Positions 43,859-55,531 of a DNA stretch of 64,000 nt are shown here, in pieces. The position numbers and the translations under genes were made by a program. This stretch comes from Saccharum officinarum (lineage: Eukaryota; Streptophyta; Magnoliopsida; Poales; Poaceae). Under the pieces are notes generated by a model. That model saw only the letters and a list, made by a program, of their open reading frames with translations, ran no database searches and was not told the origin of the DNA. Where the stretch lies: the NCBI GenBank assembly GCA_020631735.1, contig CM036154.1, forward strand, positions 248,001-312,000, given 5' to 3'. Numbering within the stretch: the first letter of the stretch is position 1; each line of letters opens with the position of its first letter.

Positions 43859-45759
43859 TGAAAGTCCTATGTTTGGTGTTGGTAATTAGTGACAATGCCT
43901 AAGTACTAATCCCATGCCTAAGTTGTATGTAGCATATGAGGATTAGTACACTCCAAGGTTGGTGGCAAGATGGACATGGTGATCATGATGGCCACACTTG
44001 GATTTGGACGCAACCCTACGTGATCAAGGCAAAGGTATATGCTTAAGGGTTGTGTTTTAGTAACCAAGACACCTAGTGGGTGTGGTTACATTATAGGATA
44101 GATAGCCGTACTATAAAGAGGGGAATGACGCGGCTATTGAACTCCTAAGTGCCTCTAGATGTGCATTTCATGATCATATGCATTTGGATAGAACTAATAT
44201 CGCCTCGAAAAATGATTGTGAAAATGCTAACACACTCACACATGACGAGATCACTTGGTGGTGTTAGCACGTTTGCGAAGGCGGTGGAGTTTGAGCGGTA
44301 GAGAGGGGTTTGGGTTCCTCTCTCCCTCCCGCCGAGCTTGCGAGGCGGGATTCAGGCGTTTTCGAGAAGTTGAAACGATTATTTTCCACTACGCCGGAAG
44401 TCCGGAAAGAAAACGGAGGCGAACGGAGGTCACAGAGGTGACCGGACGCTGAACCGGACGCGGTCCTTGCATGACCGGACGCGTCCGGTCAGTGTTCAGT
44501 GTCTGCGTGTTTTTTAGTTCGATGATCGGACGCGAGGCGCGTCCGGTCACTGATGATCGGACGCGTCCGGTCGTTCAGGGAGCTTACTGGACTCTAACCG
44601 GACGCTGTCTTTGTCGCGTCCGGTCATTTCTTCAGCGCGTCCGGTCACTGTTTCGTTGAGCGCTGCTCAGGCGACCAGCGCGTCCGGTCCTTCACGGGAC
44701 CAGCGCGTCCGGCGTTCCCGGCGCGTCCGGTCGTTGGACCAGCGCGTCCGGGTCGTTGCTTCGCAGTTAGCCGTGGGCGACCGGCGCGTCCGGTCAGTTG
44801 GACCAGCGCGTCCGGTCAGCCCGATTTCGGCTGTTTTAAGTTTCTAACGGCTATATTCGAGGGGTACGTCTATAAATACTCGTTGGCTGCTCAAGGCTCT
44901 CTCTCTCGAACATTTGACATACTTGTGAGCACTTTGAGCTAAGCAACTCCCCTCCCACTCATCTCTCTTGCTTCTTTGCATATTCGAAGTGAGATTGAGT
45001 GATCCAAGTGCATTTGCATTGTGAGATTGCATCTAGTTGGCACTTGGTGGTTGATTTGCTGCGGGATTCTTGTTTCTCTTGTGGTTGCCGCCACCTAGAC
45101 GGCTTGGAGCAGCTTGGAGGCGTTGGCAAGAGTTGGTGATTGTTCTTGGCCACCTCCGGTGATTGTGAGGGGTTTGTGCCTACCTCGGCGAAGCGCCAAA
45201 GGCAACGTTAGTATATTGCTCGTGTCATTGCAACCTTTTGCCATTTGTAGGTTCTTGTGGTGCCTTTTGAGAGGCTCGGTGTGTGACCGATTAGCCACCG
45301 AACCACGTGGTGAAGAGGGACACAACGGGGACTAGCGTGCCGGCAAGCACGTGAACCTCGGATAAATCTTCGTGTCATCACTTTCATATTGTGATTGATT
45401 GATCCCGGTGTTCGGTTATCTTGGTATTCATTGTTGATCATATTGGTTGGCTCAATACTTCGCCCCTCGGTGATACCTCCTAACTCAACTCCACATTACT
45501 TTCTTAGTTATCTTTGCTAGCTAGTTAGCTTTGCTAGAGTAGCTTCTTTGTGTAGCTTGCTAGTTGTAGTTTCCTTCTCGGTTTGACTTGTGCGGTTGAG
45601 TGCAATTACTAGAATTGTGAATTGGTTAGGTGGCTTGCAAACACCGTAGGCTAAGCAAAACTCGCATCTCGCTATTTGTTTTATTGATAAACTTGTTTAG
45701 CTTGTCTTTGTAGAAATTTTAATAGGCTATTCACCCCCCTCTAGCATCAAGACCTTTCA
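43859..45759 (+). repeat. 3' LTR of element D
   Basis: Runs from TGAAAGTCCTATGTTTGG to CAAGACCTTTCA. It carries a palindrome array at about 44440-44820 and TATAAATA at 44871-44878. It shares the gag-only family's overall LTR layout but is shorter and diverged at its start. Confidence 0.85.
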
Positions 45760-46986
45760 GGTGGCCGCAAGAGCATGCTCATTATAACAGTCATTGAGGA
45801 AATCCCATCTGGTGAGGTTGTCATGCTAGTAAGTTCGCTAGTTGACCAAACACCCTGCAGTGGTACTTTTTGATTCAGTGCTTTCGCATTCCTTTATTAG
45901 TCCTAAGTTTGTATCAGAGTTTGCACACAATTGCATACTGTTGAAGGTGGGGGGTTATTGTATTAGCGCAGCAAGTGGGAATATTTCCACAAATAAAGTA
46001 GTTGGGGAATCTTGAGCTTGAGATAGAAGGGCGAAAGTACTCGCTTTGCCTTAGTGGTTTTTGCCGGGCTTAGGCATAGATGTTATCTTGGGCATGAATT
46101 GAATGAGTCAGAATGGGGTACTCCTTGATACATCCACTCGGGTAGTTATGCTCAGAGATCCTACAGATCAAAAGGGTTTTCTGGTACAACTTCCCAGAAA
46201 AGTTGATTTGTCTGGGGAAGTTTATGTTGTGCAAGCAAAGGCGTTGGCTGAAATTCCCATAGTAAATGAGTCTCCGGACGTTTTCCCGATGATTTGCCGG
46301 GGCTCCCTCTAGATCGGGATGTGGAATTTAAAATTGAGTTGTTGCCTGGCACGGCTCCCATCTCTAGGAGACCTTATAGGATGCCTCTGAATGAGTTAGC
46401 TGAACTTAAGGTGCAATTAAACGAACTTTTGAAGAAGGGGTTAATTCGTCCGAGTTCATCGCCGTGGGGATGTCCTGCTATCTTTGTAAGAAGAAGGATC
46501 AGTCATTGCGAATGTGCGTAGATTATAGACCTCTCAATGCAGTCACTGTCAAAATAAGTACCTCTCTACCATGCATCGACATCTTGTTCGATCAGTTGTC
46601 TAAAGCTAAAGTTTTCTCCAAGATCGATCTAAGATCTGGCTACCATCAAATTAAAATCCGCCCGGAAGATGTTCCCAAAGACAGCTTTCTCTACCAGATA
46701 CGGTCTTTATGAGTATCTGTTATGTCTTTCGGCTTGACCAACGCCCGCACACTTATGTACTTGATGAATTCGTGTTTATGCCGAATTGACAAGTTTGTGG
46801 TGGTATTTATTGATGATATCCTGATATATTCGGTAAATGGGAAGATCACGCTGAACATCTGCGTATAGTCTCACAAGACTGCGTGAACATCAACTATATG
46901 CAAAGTTCAGTAAGTGCGAATTCTGGCTTCGAGAAGTACCTTTCCTTGGGCATGTGTTGTCCGATGGAGGAATTATGGTGGACCCC
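45760..46986 (+). pseudogene. Ty3/gypsy pol fragment (protease to RT), frame-broken
   Basis: Gypsy-type motifs occur in consecutive but shifted frames: protease end VILGM-like (about 46085-46105) and MSQNGVLLD (46103). Then come the RT entry motifs [14 protein letters not shown] (about 46372), [12 protein letters not shown] (about 46512), [15 protein letters not shown] (about 46616), a shifted FIDDILIYS block (about 46805-46830) and [10 protein letters not shown] (about 46945). It is bounded by the D 3' LTR on the left and the G LTR on the right, so it is host DNA for both insertions. It is clearly different from F's pol ([15 protein letters not shown] there). I cannot assign it to the element with the H3-like ORF. 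Confidence 0.8.
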
Positions 46987-47542
46987 TGAAGGGTCGAGAT
47001 GGCGGACTAGAGGGGGGGTGAATAGTCCTTTCTAAAACTTAAACGCGTTGGCTAACCAAAAACAAATGCGGAATTAAACTTATCGGTCTAGCCAAGACTA
47101 TACCCCTCTATCTAAGTTCTCTAGCACCTTGCAAAGATCCTAATTAAGCAACTAAGGTGCTTTCCTTAGCAAGAGCTCTCCTATTTGATTCTAGAGCAAG
47201 GTCACACAAACCTATGCACTAGTACTTTGCAGCAAGAGGAGCTACTACACAATTCTAGTAAGCAAAGCGCACAAGCTAAGCTCAACTAGCAAAGCTCAAT
47301 AACAAGGCAACTAATGCTAAATTAGAGAGCGCAAATCACTTAGCTACAAAAATAAGCAATGTGACTAACAAGGTTACACAAACCAAATTAGCCACGCAAA
47401 GGGGATACTTCTAGCTACACAAGCAAGAAGATATCTAGCTAGCTACACAAGCACAACTAGAACAAGAGCAACTACACAAGCACAAGTATTATGAAAGTAA
47501 ATACAAGCTTGTGTTGGCACGAAAGCAAACCACCGAGAAGAA
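46987..47542 (-). mobile_element. Element G: partial LTR of the gag-only Sirevirus family, minus orientation
   Basis: Starts TGAAGGGTCGAGATGG on the plus strand, the reversed LTR end seen at 10540 and 18324, and matches those LTRs for about 550 bp until the N gap. It inserted into the gypsy pol fragment after ACCCC. Extra single-base indels relative to A suggest lower sequence quality. Confidence 0.8.
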
Positions 47543-47642
47543 NNNNNNNNNNNNNNNNNNNNNNNNNNNNNNNNNNNNNNNNNNNNNNNNNNNNNNNNNN
47601 NNNNNNNNNNNNNNNNNNNNNNNNNNNNNNNNNNNNNNNNNN
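47543..47642. other. Assembly gap, 100 N
   Basis: Exactly 100 N between the G LTR and the middle of F's left LTR. About 1.63 kb of F's left LTR (counterpart of 56921-58547), F's left boundary and the rest of G are missing. Confidence 0.95.
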
Positions 47643-50551
47643 CCTCGTTCGTCAGGTCCTCCTCCGAGTCTGCATCGTTTGCATTATAGTCGCGTTAGCG
47701 ACGTCTATAGAATAGCACAAAGAAGCAATGAAAATTCAAAAGAGCCAAATTCACTCAAACATGGGTTTATTGCGTAGAGCTTGATTTTAGATGAATTTTG
47801 GTCCTAGTTTCGTATTTTTCTGAGGTCGTATGAATTAGTTATGAATTTCCGAAGTTTAAATCATTTCTGAAAATGGATAAAGGCTGAATTAATCCTGGGC
47901 TGACACGTGTCATGCTGTGGTTGGTCCACATGGTTAGCTGACGTCAGCATGACGTCAGCATGACGTTACTATAACGGTTCCGAGCTGACAGGTGGGGCCC
48001 AGCTGACGTTAAATGACGTCAGCATGACGTCATCAACGTCGTCAGCTCCGACAAGTGGGTCCAGGGACTCTGGGTCACTGACATGTGGGTCCAGTCAAAG
48101 TCAACGTTGGTCAACGTCAAGTCAGCGGTCAACAGGCAGGGTCACTGACGTGTGGGGCCAAGGCTGCTGACGTCAGCAGCTGATGTCATCGTGACGTCAG
48201 CATGACGTCACCCCTGGTTATATTATCACTGACAGGTGGGTCCCGCATGACGTCAGGATGACGTCACCCACTGTCAAGTGGGTCCCGCGGCTCGGTGTCA
48301 CTGACATGTGGGGCCAGGTCAACGGTCAACATTTGACCGGTCAACGGTCAACTCGGGTCGGGTCCAAACTGGGCCGGTTGGGCTCGGGTTGGGCCGGTCT
48401 GGGCCGGGCCGGGCCAAACACGTGGCGTGCTGTGGCGCAGCCACGTCACGGCCGTGGGCTTATATTGGGCTGTGGTCCACGCTGCGGTCATGGGCGTGGC
48501 TCACGGTACCAAAAGGCGCTGATCCATGGACCGCTGATAGGTCTACGGTGGACCAGGTCCACCCTTCCTTCCTTCTCTCTGTGGTCCATGTGCACCGGTT
48601 GCACGCGCGGTTTGCCGGCGAGGGGAGTTTCCCCTGCTTCTCCACGGCTGTGCTTTTGCCGGCGGCGAGCTTGCTGGTGAACCCCGTGGCGGCGCTGGTG
48701 TCCAATTGGGCAGGGGAAAAGCTTCCCTAGGTCATGGCGACTACGTTGGTGGGGTCGAAGTGGCGGCCAGGGCTTCCAAGTGCTGGCCACGGCGAGCGGC
48801 GGCGTGGGTTCATCGGCATGCATGGACAGGGCGGTAGTGATAGCGAGAACCTAGTTGGAGAGCGTGTGAGCTCCTTGGTGCTTCTACGGCCATGGTAGGC
48901 GTGTTGAAGGAGCTCCTGGTTCTCCCAGTGGTTCCGGCCATGGCGATGGGTCAAAACAGAGGCGGTGGTGCTCCGACGAGGTGCGGTGTGGCAACACAGG
49001 GCTTCGGTGGGCTTCTTCCTCGGCTAAGGTGAGCGCAGTGTGCCTCTCATCATGGCGAAACCAATCGAGGTGTTGACGTCGCCTTTACCACGACGTAGAA
49101 GACGCGGTGGTCTCGCCATGGTTGTGCTCTCGGCCATGGTGAGTGTATCCGTGCGTGTGCGCTCCTGCTCCAATGTACAGCGCCATGGCTGGGGTCCTCC
49201 TTTTGGCTGATGGCAGCGCGCACGGCGCGTCTTGGGTCTCGACAAACGTGGCCATGGTGGTCTCCCTAGCTAACCAGTTGGGCTAGGCCGAAGCTTGAAG
49301 CTTCAGCAAGGCTTCGATCATGGCGGTGCACGTTCCATTGGGCTAGGGAGGTCTCAGCGGAGTATGGCTCACCTTTGGTGTTGAAGGCGAGAGGATAGCG
49401 GTGCAGTGAAGAGGTGTGGCCGTGTAGCTCCGGAAGCAGTGCCGTGCAGTGCCGATCCGCGATCGTGATGACGGCGATGGCGTCGCCCTCGGCTCCGACG
49501 ACTTCGGCAGCATGCGGGGCTCCGATCCTCCTCTCACGATCTCCTTCTCAGCCCTCTACTCTCGAAGTGGTGCGGCTGCTGGCCACCAAGCGGTGGCGGA
49601 GGCTGGAAGCTAGGGCGCCGGGCGTGAGCGGCGTGCGGGCTGGCTTTATAGCCGAGCGCCATGCCTCCCAGGGCGGATGGCATCGTGCGGTGGAGGCGGA
49701 TGCATCGCATCAGACGGTGGTGCGGGGTTGCGTGGGCGCGGCGCAAGGGGAACAAGGTCATGCGATTTGCGTGACCCTGGGCCCGCGTCTGCCATGCTGG
49801 TCGGCTCCTGGTCACGTGGGAGAGGTTGGCGTGGGCGAGGGGAAGAAGACGCTACTGTGCTGACAAGCGGGGCCCGTGTGACAGCGGCTGCAGCGAAAAC
49901 GGGAAACGCGCGAGCGTGGGCGACGTGCGGCTGACGCGTGGGCCAAGCGGCAGCGGCAGTTGGCGGGGCTGGGCGCGCGGGCGTTGCTGGGCCGCGAGCT
50001 GGGCCGCGCGCGCGCTGGGGCTGGCTGGGCCGAGCGGCTGGGCTGCGAGGCCTTCTCTCTTTCTTCTTTTTCTTTTCTGTTTTTCATTTCTTTTCCATTA
50101 TTTGAATTCAAATTTGGTTTGAAATTTGAATTCCAAACTGATGTAACTTATTCATTGGTGTTTAGGGAATTTTGTTTAGCTATTTTGTATATCAACATAG
50201 GTGTAGTTTGTTATATATATAGAATTAGTTTTTCTTTTATACAAATATCCTTGGATTTGAATAGTGATTATTTTATGGTGTGTTTCTTAGAAAAAGTTGT
50301 TAAGCATAACATAAAGCAAAAGAAAATCCAAATCACAATTGAGTTAACTATGTATGCAACATTTCATTTGTTAGAATTTAGATAAACATAATTAGTCAAA
50401 GGCATGCCATGCTTATGTGCTAACTTGGGTTGGGTTAGACCTAATGCATCTCTTAGGTTGGGTTACCATACATGACACTCATCATCACATAGAAGTTTTG
50501 AGAAAAATTTTGTAGTAGTGTTTTTGGTGTGTGGATTTTTGGGTTGTTACA
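47643..50551 (-). repeat. 3' LTR of element F (left copy, truncated by gap)
   Basis: Corresponds to 58548-61451 of the right LTR. It differs by substitutions and small indels, including 17 additional bases near 47697-47715 (GACGTCTATAGAATAGC). Open frames within it (for example 48258-48680 and 49414-49863) are composition shadows in GC-rich LTR DNA. Confidence 0.9.
47937..48270. promoter_or_regulatory. TGACGTCA cluster in the left LTR of F
   Basis: Nine perfect TGACGTCA palindromes, often as TGACGTCAGCATGACGTCA pairs, together with many GTCAACG/GGTCAA words. TGACGTCA is the binding core of TGA/CREB-type bZIP factors, and TTGACC is a W-box core for WRKY factors (family knowledge). Regulation by these factors is inference. 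Confidence 0.6.
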
Positions 50552-50566
50552 GTCCTACCCCCTTAA
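50552..50566 (-). promoter_or_regulatory. Polypurine tract of element F
   Basis: The minus strand reads TTAAGGGGGTAGGAC directly before the LTR start TGTAACA. Confidence 0.8.
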
Positions 50567-50585
50567 CAGAATCTCGTCCCCGAGA

Positions 50586-53500
50586 TTAAAGCGTAACGTA
50601 CTCTTTGAAAAGATAGGGATATTGTAGCCGGAGGTCAGACTCTTTTTCCCATGTTGCTTCCCTCTCAGTATGATTACTCCATTGGATCTTGCACATAGGG
50701 ATAGTCTTGCTTCGAGTCTCTTTGGTATCTCTGTCCAGAATTCTGATAGGATGTTCTTTATACTCAAGTGTATCTTGAATGTCAAGTATACCAGTCGGGA
50801 TCACTTCATCGGGTACTCTTAAACATTTGCGTAGCTGGGATACATGGAATACGGGATGTACACCCGCCAATTCCGCAGGTAACTCAAGTTTGTAGGCGAG
50901 CTTTCCAATTCTCTTGCAAATCTTGTATGGGCCAACAAACCTAGGGGCAAGCTTGCCTTTCACATGAAATCTGACCGTTCCACGTAGCGGGGATACCTTG
51001 AGATATACGAAGTCCCCCATATTGAACTCCAGTTCTCTTCTTCGTTTGTCCGCATAGCTCTTGTATCGACTTTGGGCAATTCTCAAATTCTCTCTTACCT
51101 GAGCAACTCCTTCTTCTGCATCTTGAATCTTGGCAGAGTCAAAGAATGATCTTTCTCCTGGTTGGGACCACATCAAAGGTGTCTTACAAGGTCTGCCATA
51201 TAGAGCTTCAAATGGCGACATCTTGATGCTGGCTTGGTAGCTATTGTTGTAAGAAAACTCTGCATAGGGTAGACATTTCTCCCAATCAGAGCCGTAATTC
51301 AGTACACTAGCGCGAAGCATGTCTTCTAAGATCTGATTTACTCGCTCTGTCTGTCCATCTGTTTGTGGGTGGTAAGCGGTACTGAAATCAAGTTTGGTTC
51401 CAATAGACTTGTGCAGAGCTTCCCAGAATCGGGACACAAATTGAGGACCACGATCAGATACAATACTAGAGGGAGCTCCATGCAACCTGAGAATATGCTC
51501 AATATATAGATCTGCTAATTTTTCTGCATTGGTCTTGGTCTTCACTGGTACGAAGTGAGCAACCTTGGTTAAACGATCAACAATCACCCAGATGGAATCA
51601 TTGCCTTTCAGTGAACGGGGTAATCCAACTATGAAATCCATGGATATGCCCTCCCATTTCCATTCCGGGACGTCAAGAGGCTTTAACAATCCTGCAGGCC
51701 TCTGATGTTCAGCCTTGACTCTATTGCAGGTGTCACATCGTGCCACGTGTCCTGCAATGTCTGTCTTCATACCTTTCCACCAAAAGTGTTTTCTCAAGTC
51801 CTGATACATCTTTAAACCTCCAGGGTGAATACAATACTTAGAATCATGAGCTTCTGACAAAATTTCCTCTCGTAGGACTGGATTAGAAGGCACACAGATC
51901 CTGTCCTTGAACCAAATGGTTCCTTGTTCATCTTCATGGTGGTTGGTCTTATAGCCTAGTTTCATTAGACCACGGAGATAGTCAATCTCCTTACACATTT
52001 TCTGAGCTTGACGAATGCGATCCGTGAGATCATACTGTATGCGGAGCTCATTCAGCAAGCCATGTGGTTGTATCTCAAGTTGGAAATCATCAATCTCTTC
52101 CTTGAGATCAGGTGGTACGGATTCAGTGATCAAAGTGTGACAGTAACTCTTGCGACTAAGAGCATCTGCGACTACGTTAGCTTTTCCCGGATGGTAGTGA
52201 ATTTCCAAGTCATAGTCCTTGATCAACTCTAACCATCGACGTTGCCTCATATTCAGATCCTCTTGAGTGAAAAAGTACTTCAAGCTCTTGTGATCGGTGT
52301 AAATATCACACTTATTGCCTATCAAGTAGTGCCTCCAGATCTTTAAAGCATGAACAACTGCTGCTAACTCAAGGTCATGTGTAGGGTATTGATTCTCATG
52401 TTCTTTCAGCTGTCGAGAAGCATAAGCTATCACTCTTCCATCTTGCATTAATACACACCCAAGTCCTTGACGAGATGCATCACAATAGACCATGAAATCT
52501 TTGCTGATATCGGGCAATGCTAACACAGGAGTTGTGGTAAGTCTCTGTTTCAATTCCTGGAAGCTTTGTTCGCATTCGGGCGTCCATTCAAACTCCTTAG
52601 TCTTCTTCAGCAGGTTGGTCATCGGACGGGCTATCTTGGAGAAGTTTTCGATGAATCGGCGATAATACCCAGCCAATCCCAAGAAACTTCTGACTTCTGT
52701 CACATTACGGGGTTGTTCCCATTCCTTCACAGCCTCAATCTTAGCTGGGTCCACTGCAACACCTTCAACTGATAAAACGTGACCTAAGAAGGCAACTTCT
52801 TGTAGCCAGAACTCACATTTGCTGAACTTTGCGTAGAGCTGATGTTGGGCTAGTCTCTCAAGCACCGTTCTTAGATGATGTTCATGTTCTTCAGCGGTGG
52901 GTGAATAGACCAGGATGTCATCAATGAATACCACCACAAACTTATCCAATTCGTCCATGAAAACCTTATTCATCATATTCATGAAGTATGCGGGAGCATT
53001 TGTGAGTCCAAAGGATACCACGGTGAACTCGAACTGACCATACCTAGTCACAAAAGCTGTCTTCGGTATGTCACTCCCTCGAATCTTCATCTGATGGTAG
53101 CCAGATCTAAGATCGATCTTGGAGAAATACTTGGCACCTCGAAGTTGATCAAGCAGATCATCAATTCTCGGCAGGGGGTACTTGTTCTTGATGGTGACTG
53201 CGTTCAAGTTACGGTAATCTATGCACATTCTCATTGAGCCATCCTTCTTCTTAACGAACAGAACAGGGGATCCCCAGGGTGAAGCACTGGGTCTGATATA
53301 TCCCTTCGAGATGAGCTCTTCTAGCTGTTTCTTGAGTTCGGCCAGTTCATCAACTGACATGCGATAGGGTCTCTTGGCAATGGGTCCTGTTCCCGGCAAA
53401 AGATCAATGATGAACTCTACATCACGGTCCGGTGGCATACCTGGTAATTCTTCAGGGAATACATCAGGATAGTCTCTGACCACAGGCACATCATAAACTG

Positions 53501-55259
53501 TCTTTTCCTCCTTTAGTGATTCTGATCTTGCTTTAAGGGCACATAGGATAGAGGTGGTCCTTCCGAACTGGGGTTCACATCTAATGACTTGGCCTGATGG
53601 GTGGGTTACTTGGACATATCTAGGGGAACATGATATGATGCCTTGGTGAAAGGTTAACCAATCCATGCCTAAGATGACATCTAGGTTAGTGGAAGGTAAC
53701 AGGGTTAGATCGGCTTTAAAGATAAGACCCTCTATAGTAAGATTCACTCCCTTACAGATGTGGGTACTTTTCAGGTCTCTTAAGGGCGAGCTGGTAATGA
53801 TAGGCTTCTCACGTGGGGTCACGGGCAGGCCATACTCTCGTGCAAACTTGGTTGATATGTATGAACAAGTTGCTCCAGAGTCAAAAAGAACTGATGCAGT
53901 ATTGCCATTAACTAGAAACATACCGTACACGACGTCTGGTGCAGCCTGTGCTTCCTCGGCATCCAGATGGTTGAGACGTCCACGGGTAGCAGACCCCTTG
54001 AACTGAGACTTCTGAACAGCTGAATTCTGAGGGCATTCAGCGGCCTTGTGACCCGGTTGGCCACAAGCGAAGCAGGTGAAAGGTGCACCGCCTGTAGGGG
54101 TTGGCGCGGGTGCCTTCCATTTTCCATTGCCTGGTGCGGAGCGGTTCTGTGTTGGGCGTTCATTCACAGAGCGGGAATGGTTGAAACGGTCATGGGTGTT
54201 ACGATCCTGAGCATAACGATCTCGGGTGTAACGATCCTGAGCAGGGCGGGAGTATTTGGTGAAATAGCCTCCACTTCCCCTACCCGATCCAGGGTTGTCA
54301 TCCCTGTTGTGGTGAGAGCGTTCCCTGGATGGAGCATCTCTGCGGATCCTCTTGCGATCACGGCCACGGAGGGACTCCTCAGGTTTTCGCTTTCTTCCCT
54401 TGTACTCTTCTCCAGCTTCATCACGGTCCTTCTCAATCTGAATGCAGCGATCCACCAGAGCACGTAATGTGTTACTTTCAATACCGCCAAATTTCAGCTT
54501 GATGTGCGGGTTAAGCCCCTTGCGGTAATAGTACAGCTTCTCCTTTTCAGAGTTCACAACATAGGAAGGCGCATAGCGCAGAAGGTTGGTGAAACGAGTA
54601 GTGTACTCGATCACTCTGTCTTTTCCCATCTTGATGTTGCGAAACTCCTCAGCTTTGGCCTCCATGATACCCTTGGGAATGTGGTACTCAGTGAATGCTT
54701 CGGCGAACTCTTCCCACGAGATGTTGGCAGGGTCCTCATGGGAGTCACTGAAACTGTCCCACCAGGCACGTGCTGCACCTGTGAGCTGGTGTGCGGCGGC
54801 TCCAACACACTCATCGTCGGTGAATGTAGTGAGATCAAGCTTCTTCTCCATTTCCTTAAGCCAGTCATCGGCTACCAACGGGTCAGGGTCGGTGCCATCA
54901 TAGGTAGGTGGTCTTAGCTTCAGGAGACCTTCCAGCTTCCTCTGGAAATCATTCTGCTGACCTCCTTGGCGACGATTGGCTCCTTCAACAAGAGCTGCAA
55001 GAAGCTGGGTCTGCTGCGCCATCACTTCTGCCAGGTTCGGTGGTGGTGGCGGCGGGATGTTCTCCTCAACAGGTGGCGGGGTATTCTCCAAGTCGAAGGG
55101 TATCCCTCCACGTCCACGGCCACGACCACGGCCATGGTTGTTGTCACCACGGCCCCTATTGGGTTCTGGGATGGGCGCACGCCCTCGATTCATTAGGCGA
55201 TTTGATCGGCGGTTCGGCATCTGTAACGCGAATCGTTGAAATTTTAGTGCTTGTGCCAA
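50586..55259 (-). CDS. Gag-Pol polyprotein of element F (chromovirus, uninterrupted, 1557 aa)
   Basis: A single open frame. The true start may be the second Met ([13 protein letters not shown], residue 14). After an Arg/Gly/Pro-rich N-terminus come the retrotransposon Gag core (about 115-270, ARAWWDSF and [12 protein letters not shown]) and a CCHC knuckle [14 protein letters not shown] (about 395). The aspartic protease motif [12 protein letters not shown] lies near 460. RT shows [15 protein letters not shown] and the catalytic FIDDILVYS (about 778). RNase H carries [13 protein letters not shown] (about 923) and [10 protein letters not shown]. Integrase has the HHCC zinc-binding end (about 1140-1180), a catalytic core with [20 protein letters not shown] and [13 protein letters not shown], and a GPY/F module RFVGPYKI. 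The tail (about 1496-1555) with [16 protein letters not shown]...[14 protein letters not shown] is the chromodomain-type ending of Tekay/Del elements, expected to guide integration to H3K9-methylated chromatin. Confidence 0.93.
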   Translation of the reverse strand: MAQALKFQRFALQMPNRRSNRLMNRGRAPIPEPNRGRGDNNHGRGRGRGRGGIPFDLENTPPPVEENIPPPPPPNLAEVMAQQTQLLAALVEGANRRQGGQQNDFQRKLEGLLKLRPPTYDGTDPDPLVADDWLKEMEKKLDLTTFTDDECVGAAAHQLTGAARAWWDSFSDSHEDPANISWEEFAEAFTEYHIPKGIMEAKAEEFRNIKMGKDRVIEYTTRFTNLLRYAPSYVVNSEKEKLYYYRKGLNPHIKLKFGGIESNTLRALVDRCIQIEKDRDEAGEEYKGRKRKPEESLRGRDRKRIRRDAPSRERSHHNRDDNPGSGRGSGGYFTKYSRPAQDRYTRDRYAQDRNTHDRFNHSRSVNERPTQNRSAPGNGKWKAPAPTPTGGAPFTCFACGQPGHKAAECPQNSAVQKSQFKGSATRGRLNHLDAEEAQAAPDVVYGMFLVNGNTASVLFDSGATCSYISTKFAREYGLPVTPREKPIITSSPLRDLKSTHICKGVNLTIEGLIFKADLTLLPSTNLDVILGMDWLTFHQGIISCSPRYVQVTHPSGQVIRCEPQFGRTTSILCALKARSESLKEEKTVYDVPVVRDYPDVFPEELPGMPPDRDVEFIIDLLPGTGPIAKRPYRMSVDELAELKKQLEELISKGYIRPSASPWGSPVLFVKKKDGSMRMCIDYRNLNAVTIKNKYPLPRIDDLLDQLRGAKYFSKIDLRSGYHQMKIRGSDIPKTAFVTRYGQFEFTVVSFGLTNAPAYFMNMMNKVFMDELDKFVVVFIDDILVYSPTAEEHEHHLRTVLERLAQHQLYAKFSKCEFWLQEVAFLGHVLSVEGVAVDPAKIEAVKEWEQPRNVTEVRSFLGLAGYYRRFIENFSKIARPMTNLLKKTKEFEWTPECEQSFQELKQRLTTTPVLALPDISKDFMVYCDASRQGLGCVLMQDGRVIAYASRQLKEHENQYPTHDLELAAVVHALKIWRHYLIGNKCDIYTDHKSLKYFFTQEDLNMRQRRWLELIKDYDLEIHYHPGKANVVADALSRKSYCHTLITESVPPDLKEEIDDFQLEIQPHGLLNELRIQYDLTDRIRQAQKMCKEIDYLRGLMKLGYKTNHHEDEQGTIWFKDRICVPSNPVLREEILSEAHDSKYCIHPGGLKMYQDLRKHFWWKGMKTDIAGHVARCDTCNRVKAEHQRPAGLLKPLDVPEWKWEGISMDFIVGLPRSLKGNDSIWVIVDRLTKVAHFVPVKTKTNAEKLADLYIEHILRLHGAPSSIVSDRGPQFVSRFWEALHKSIGTKLDFSTAYHPQTDGQTERVNQILEDMLRASVLNYGSDWEKCLPYAEFSYNNSYQASIKMSPFEALYGRPCKTPLMWSQPGERSFFDSAKIQDAEEGVAQVRENLRIAQSRYKSYADKRRRELEFNMGDFVYLKVSPLRGTVRFHVKGKLAPRFVGPYKICKRIGKLAYKLELPAELAGVHPVFHVSQLRKCLRVPDEVIPTGILDIQDTLEYKEHPIRILDRDTKETRSKTIPMCKIQWSNHTEREATWEKESDLRLQYPYLFKEYVTL

Positions 55260-55531
55260 GGTGCTTTATAATTCAATATGATTACATGATTTTGATGATT
55301 TAAAATAGAACAGTTACACTATCCAACACTCATTACAAAGAAGCGACAAGATCCAAAAGATGCCATAAGATCCAAAAACATTCATTACAAGGGTTTGATT
55401 GCATAGCATCATCTTTAGCAGCTACACTAGAAGATGTGCGAGAATCGTGCTACGCATAGAGTCTCATCATCTCATAAGGGGGGTACAACTCATGGAAACT
55501 TTAGACATAACTCATGACCACGCAGGGTCAC

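Larger units (their letters stand above)
36980..45759 (+). mobile_element. Element D: frame-broken Sirevirus-type (Ty1/copia) element with gag and pol
   Basis: 5' LTR remnant 36980-37298, degenerate primer site, gag-pol remnants 37351-42689, non-coding 3' internal region, polypurine tract 43849-43858, 3' LTR 43859-45759 (1,901 bp). The LTR shares the palindrome array, TATA box and end sequence CACCCCCCTCTAG...GACCTTTCA with the gag-only family, and the 3' internal region is homologous to theirs, so it is their best candidate for an autonomous relative. The possible right target duplication is GGTGG. Confidence 0.82.

Noticed and set aside
45760..46986. The gypsy pol fragment as the pol of the H3-mimic element
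   Set aside because: It lies upstream of that element's 5' LTR and is separated by G, a gap and F. No sequence link can be shown from this window.
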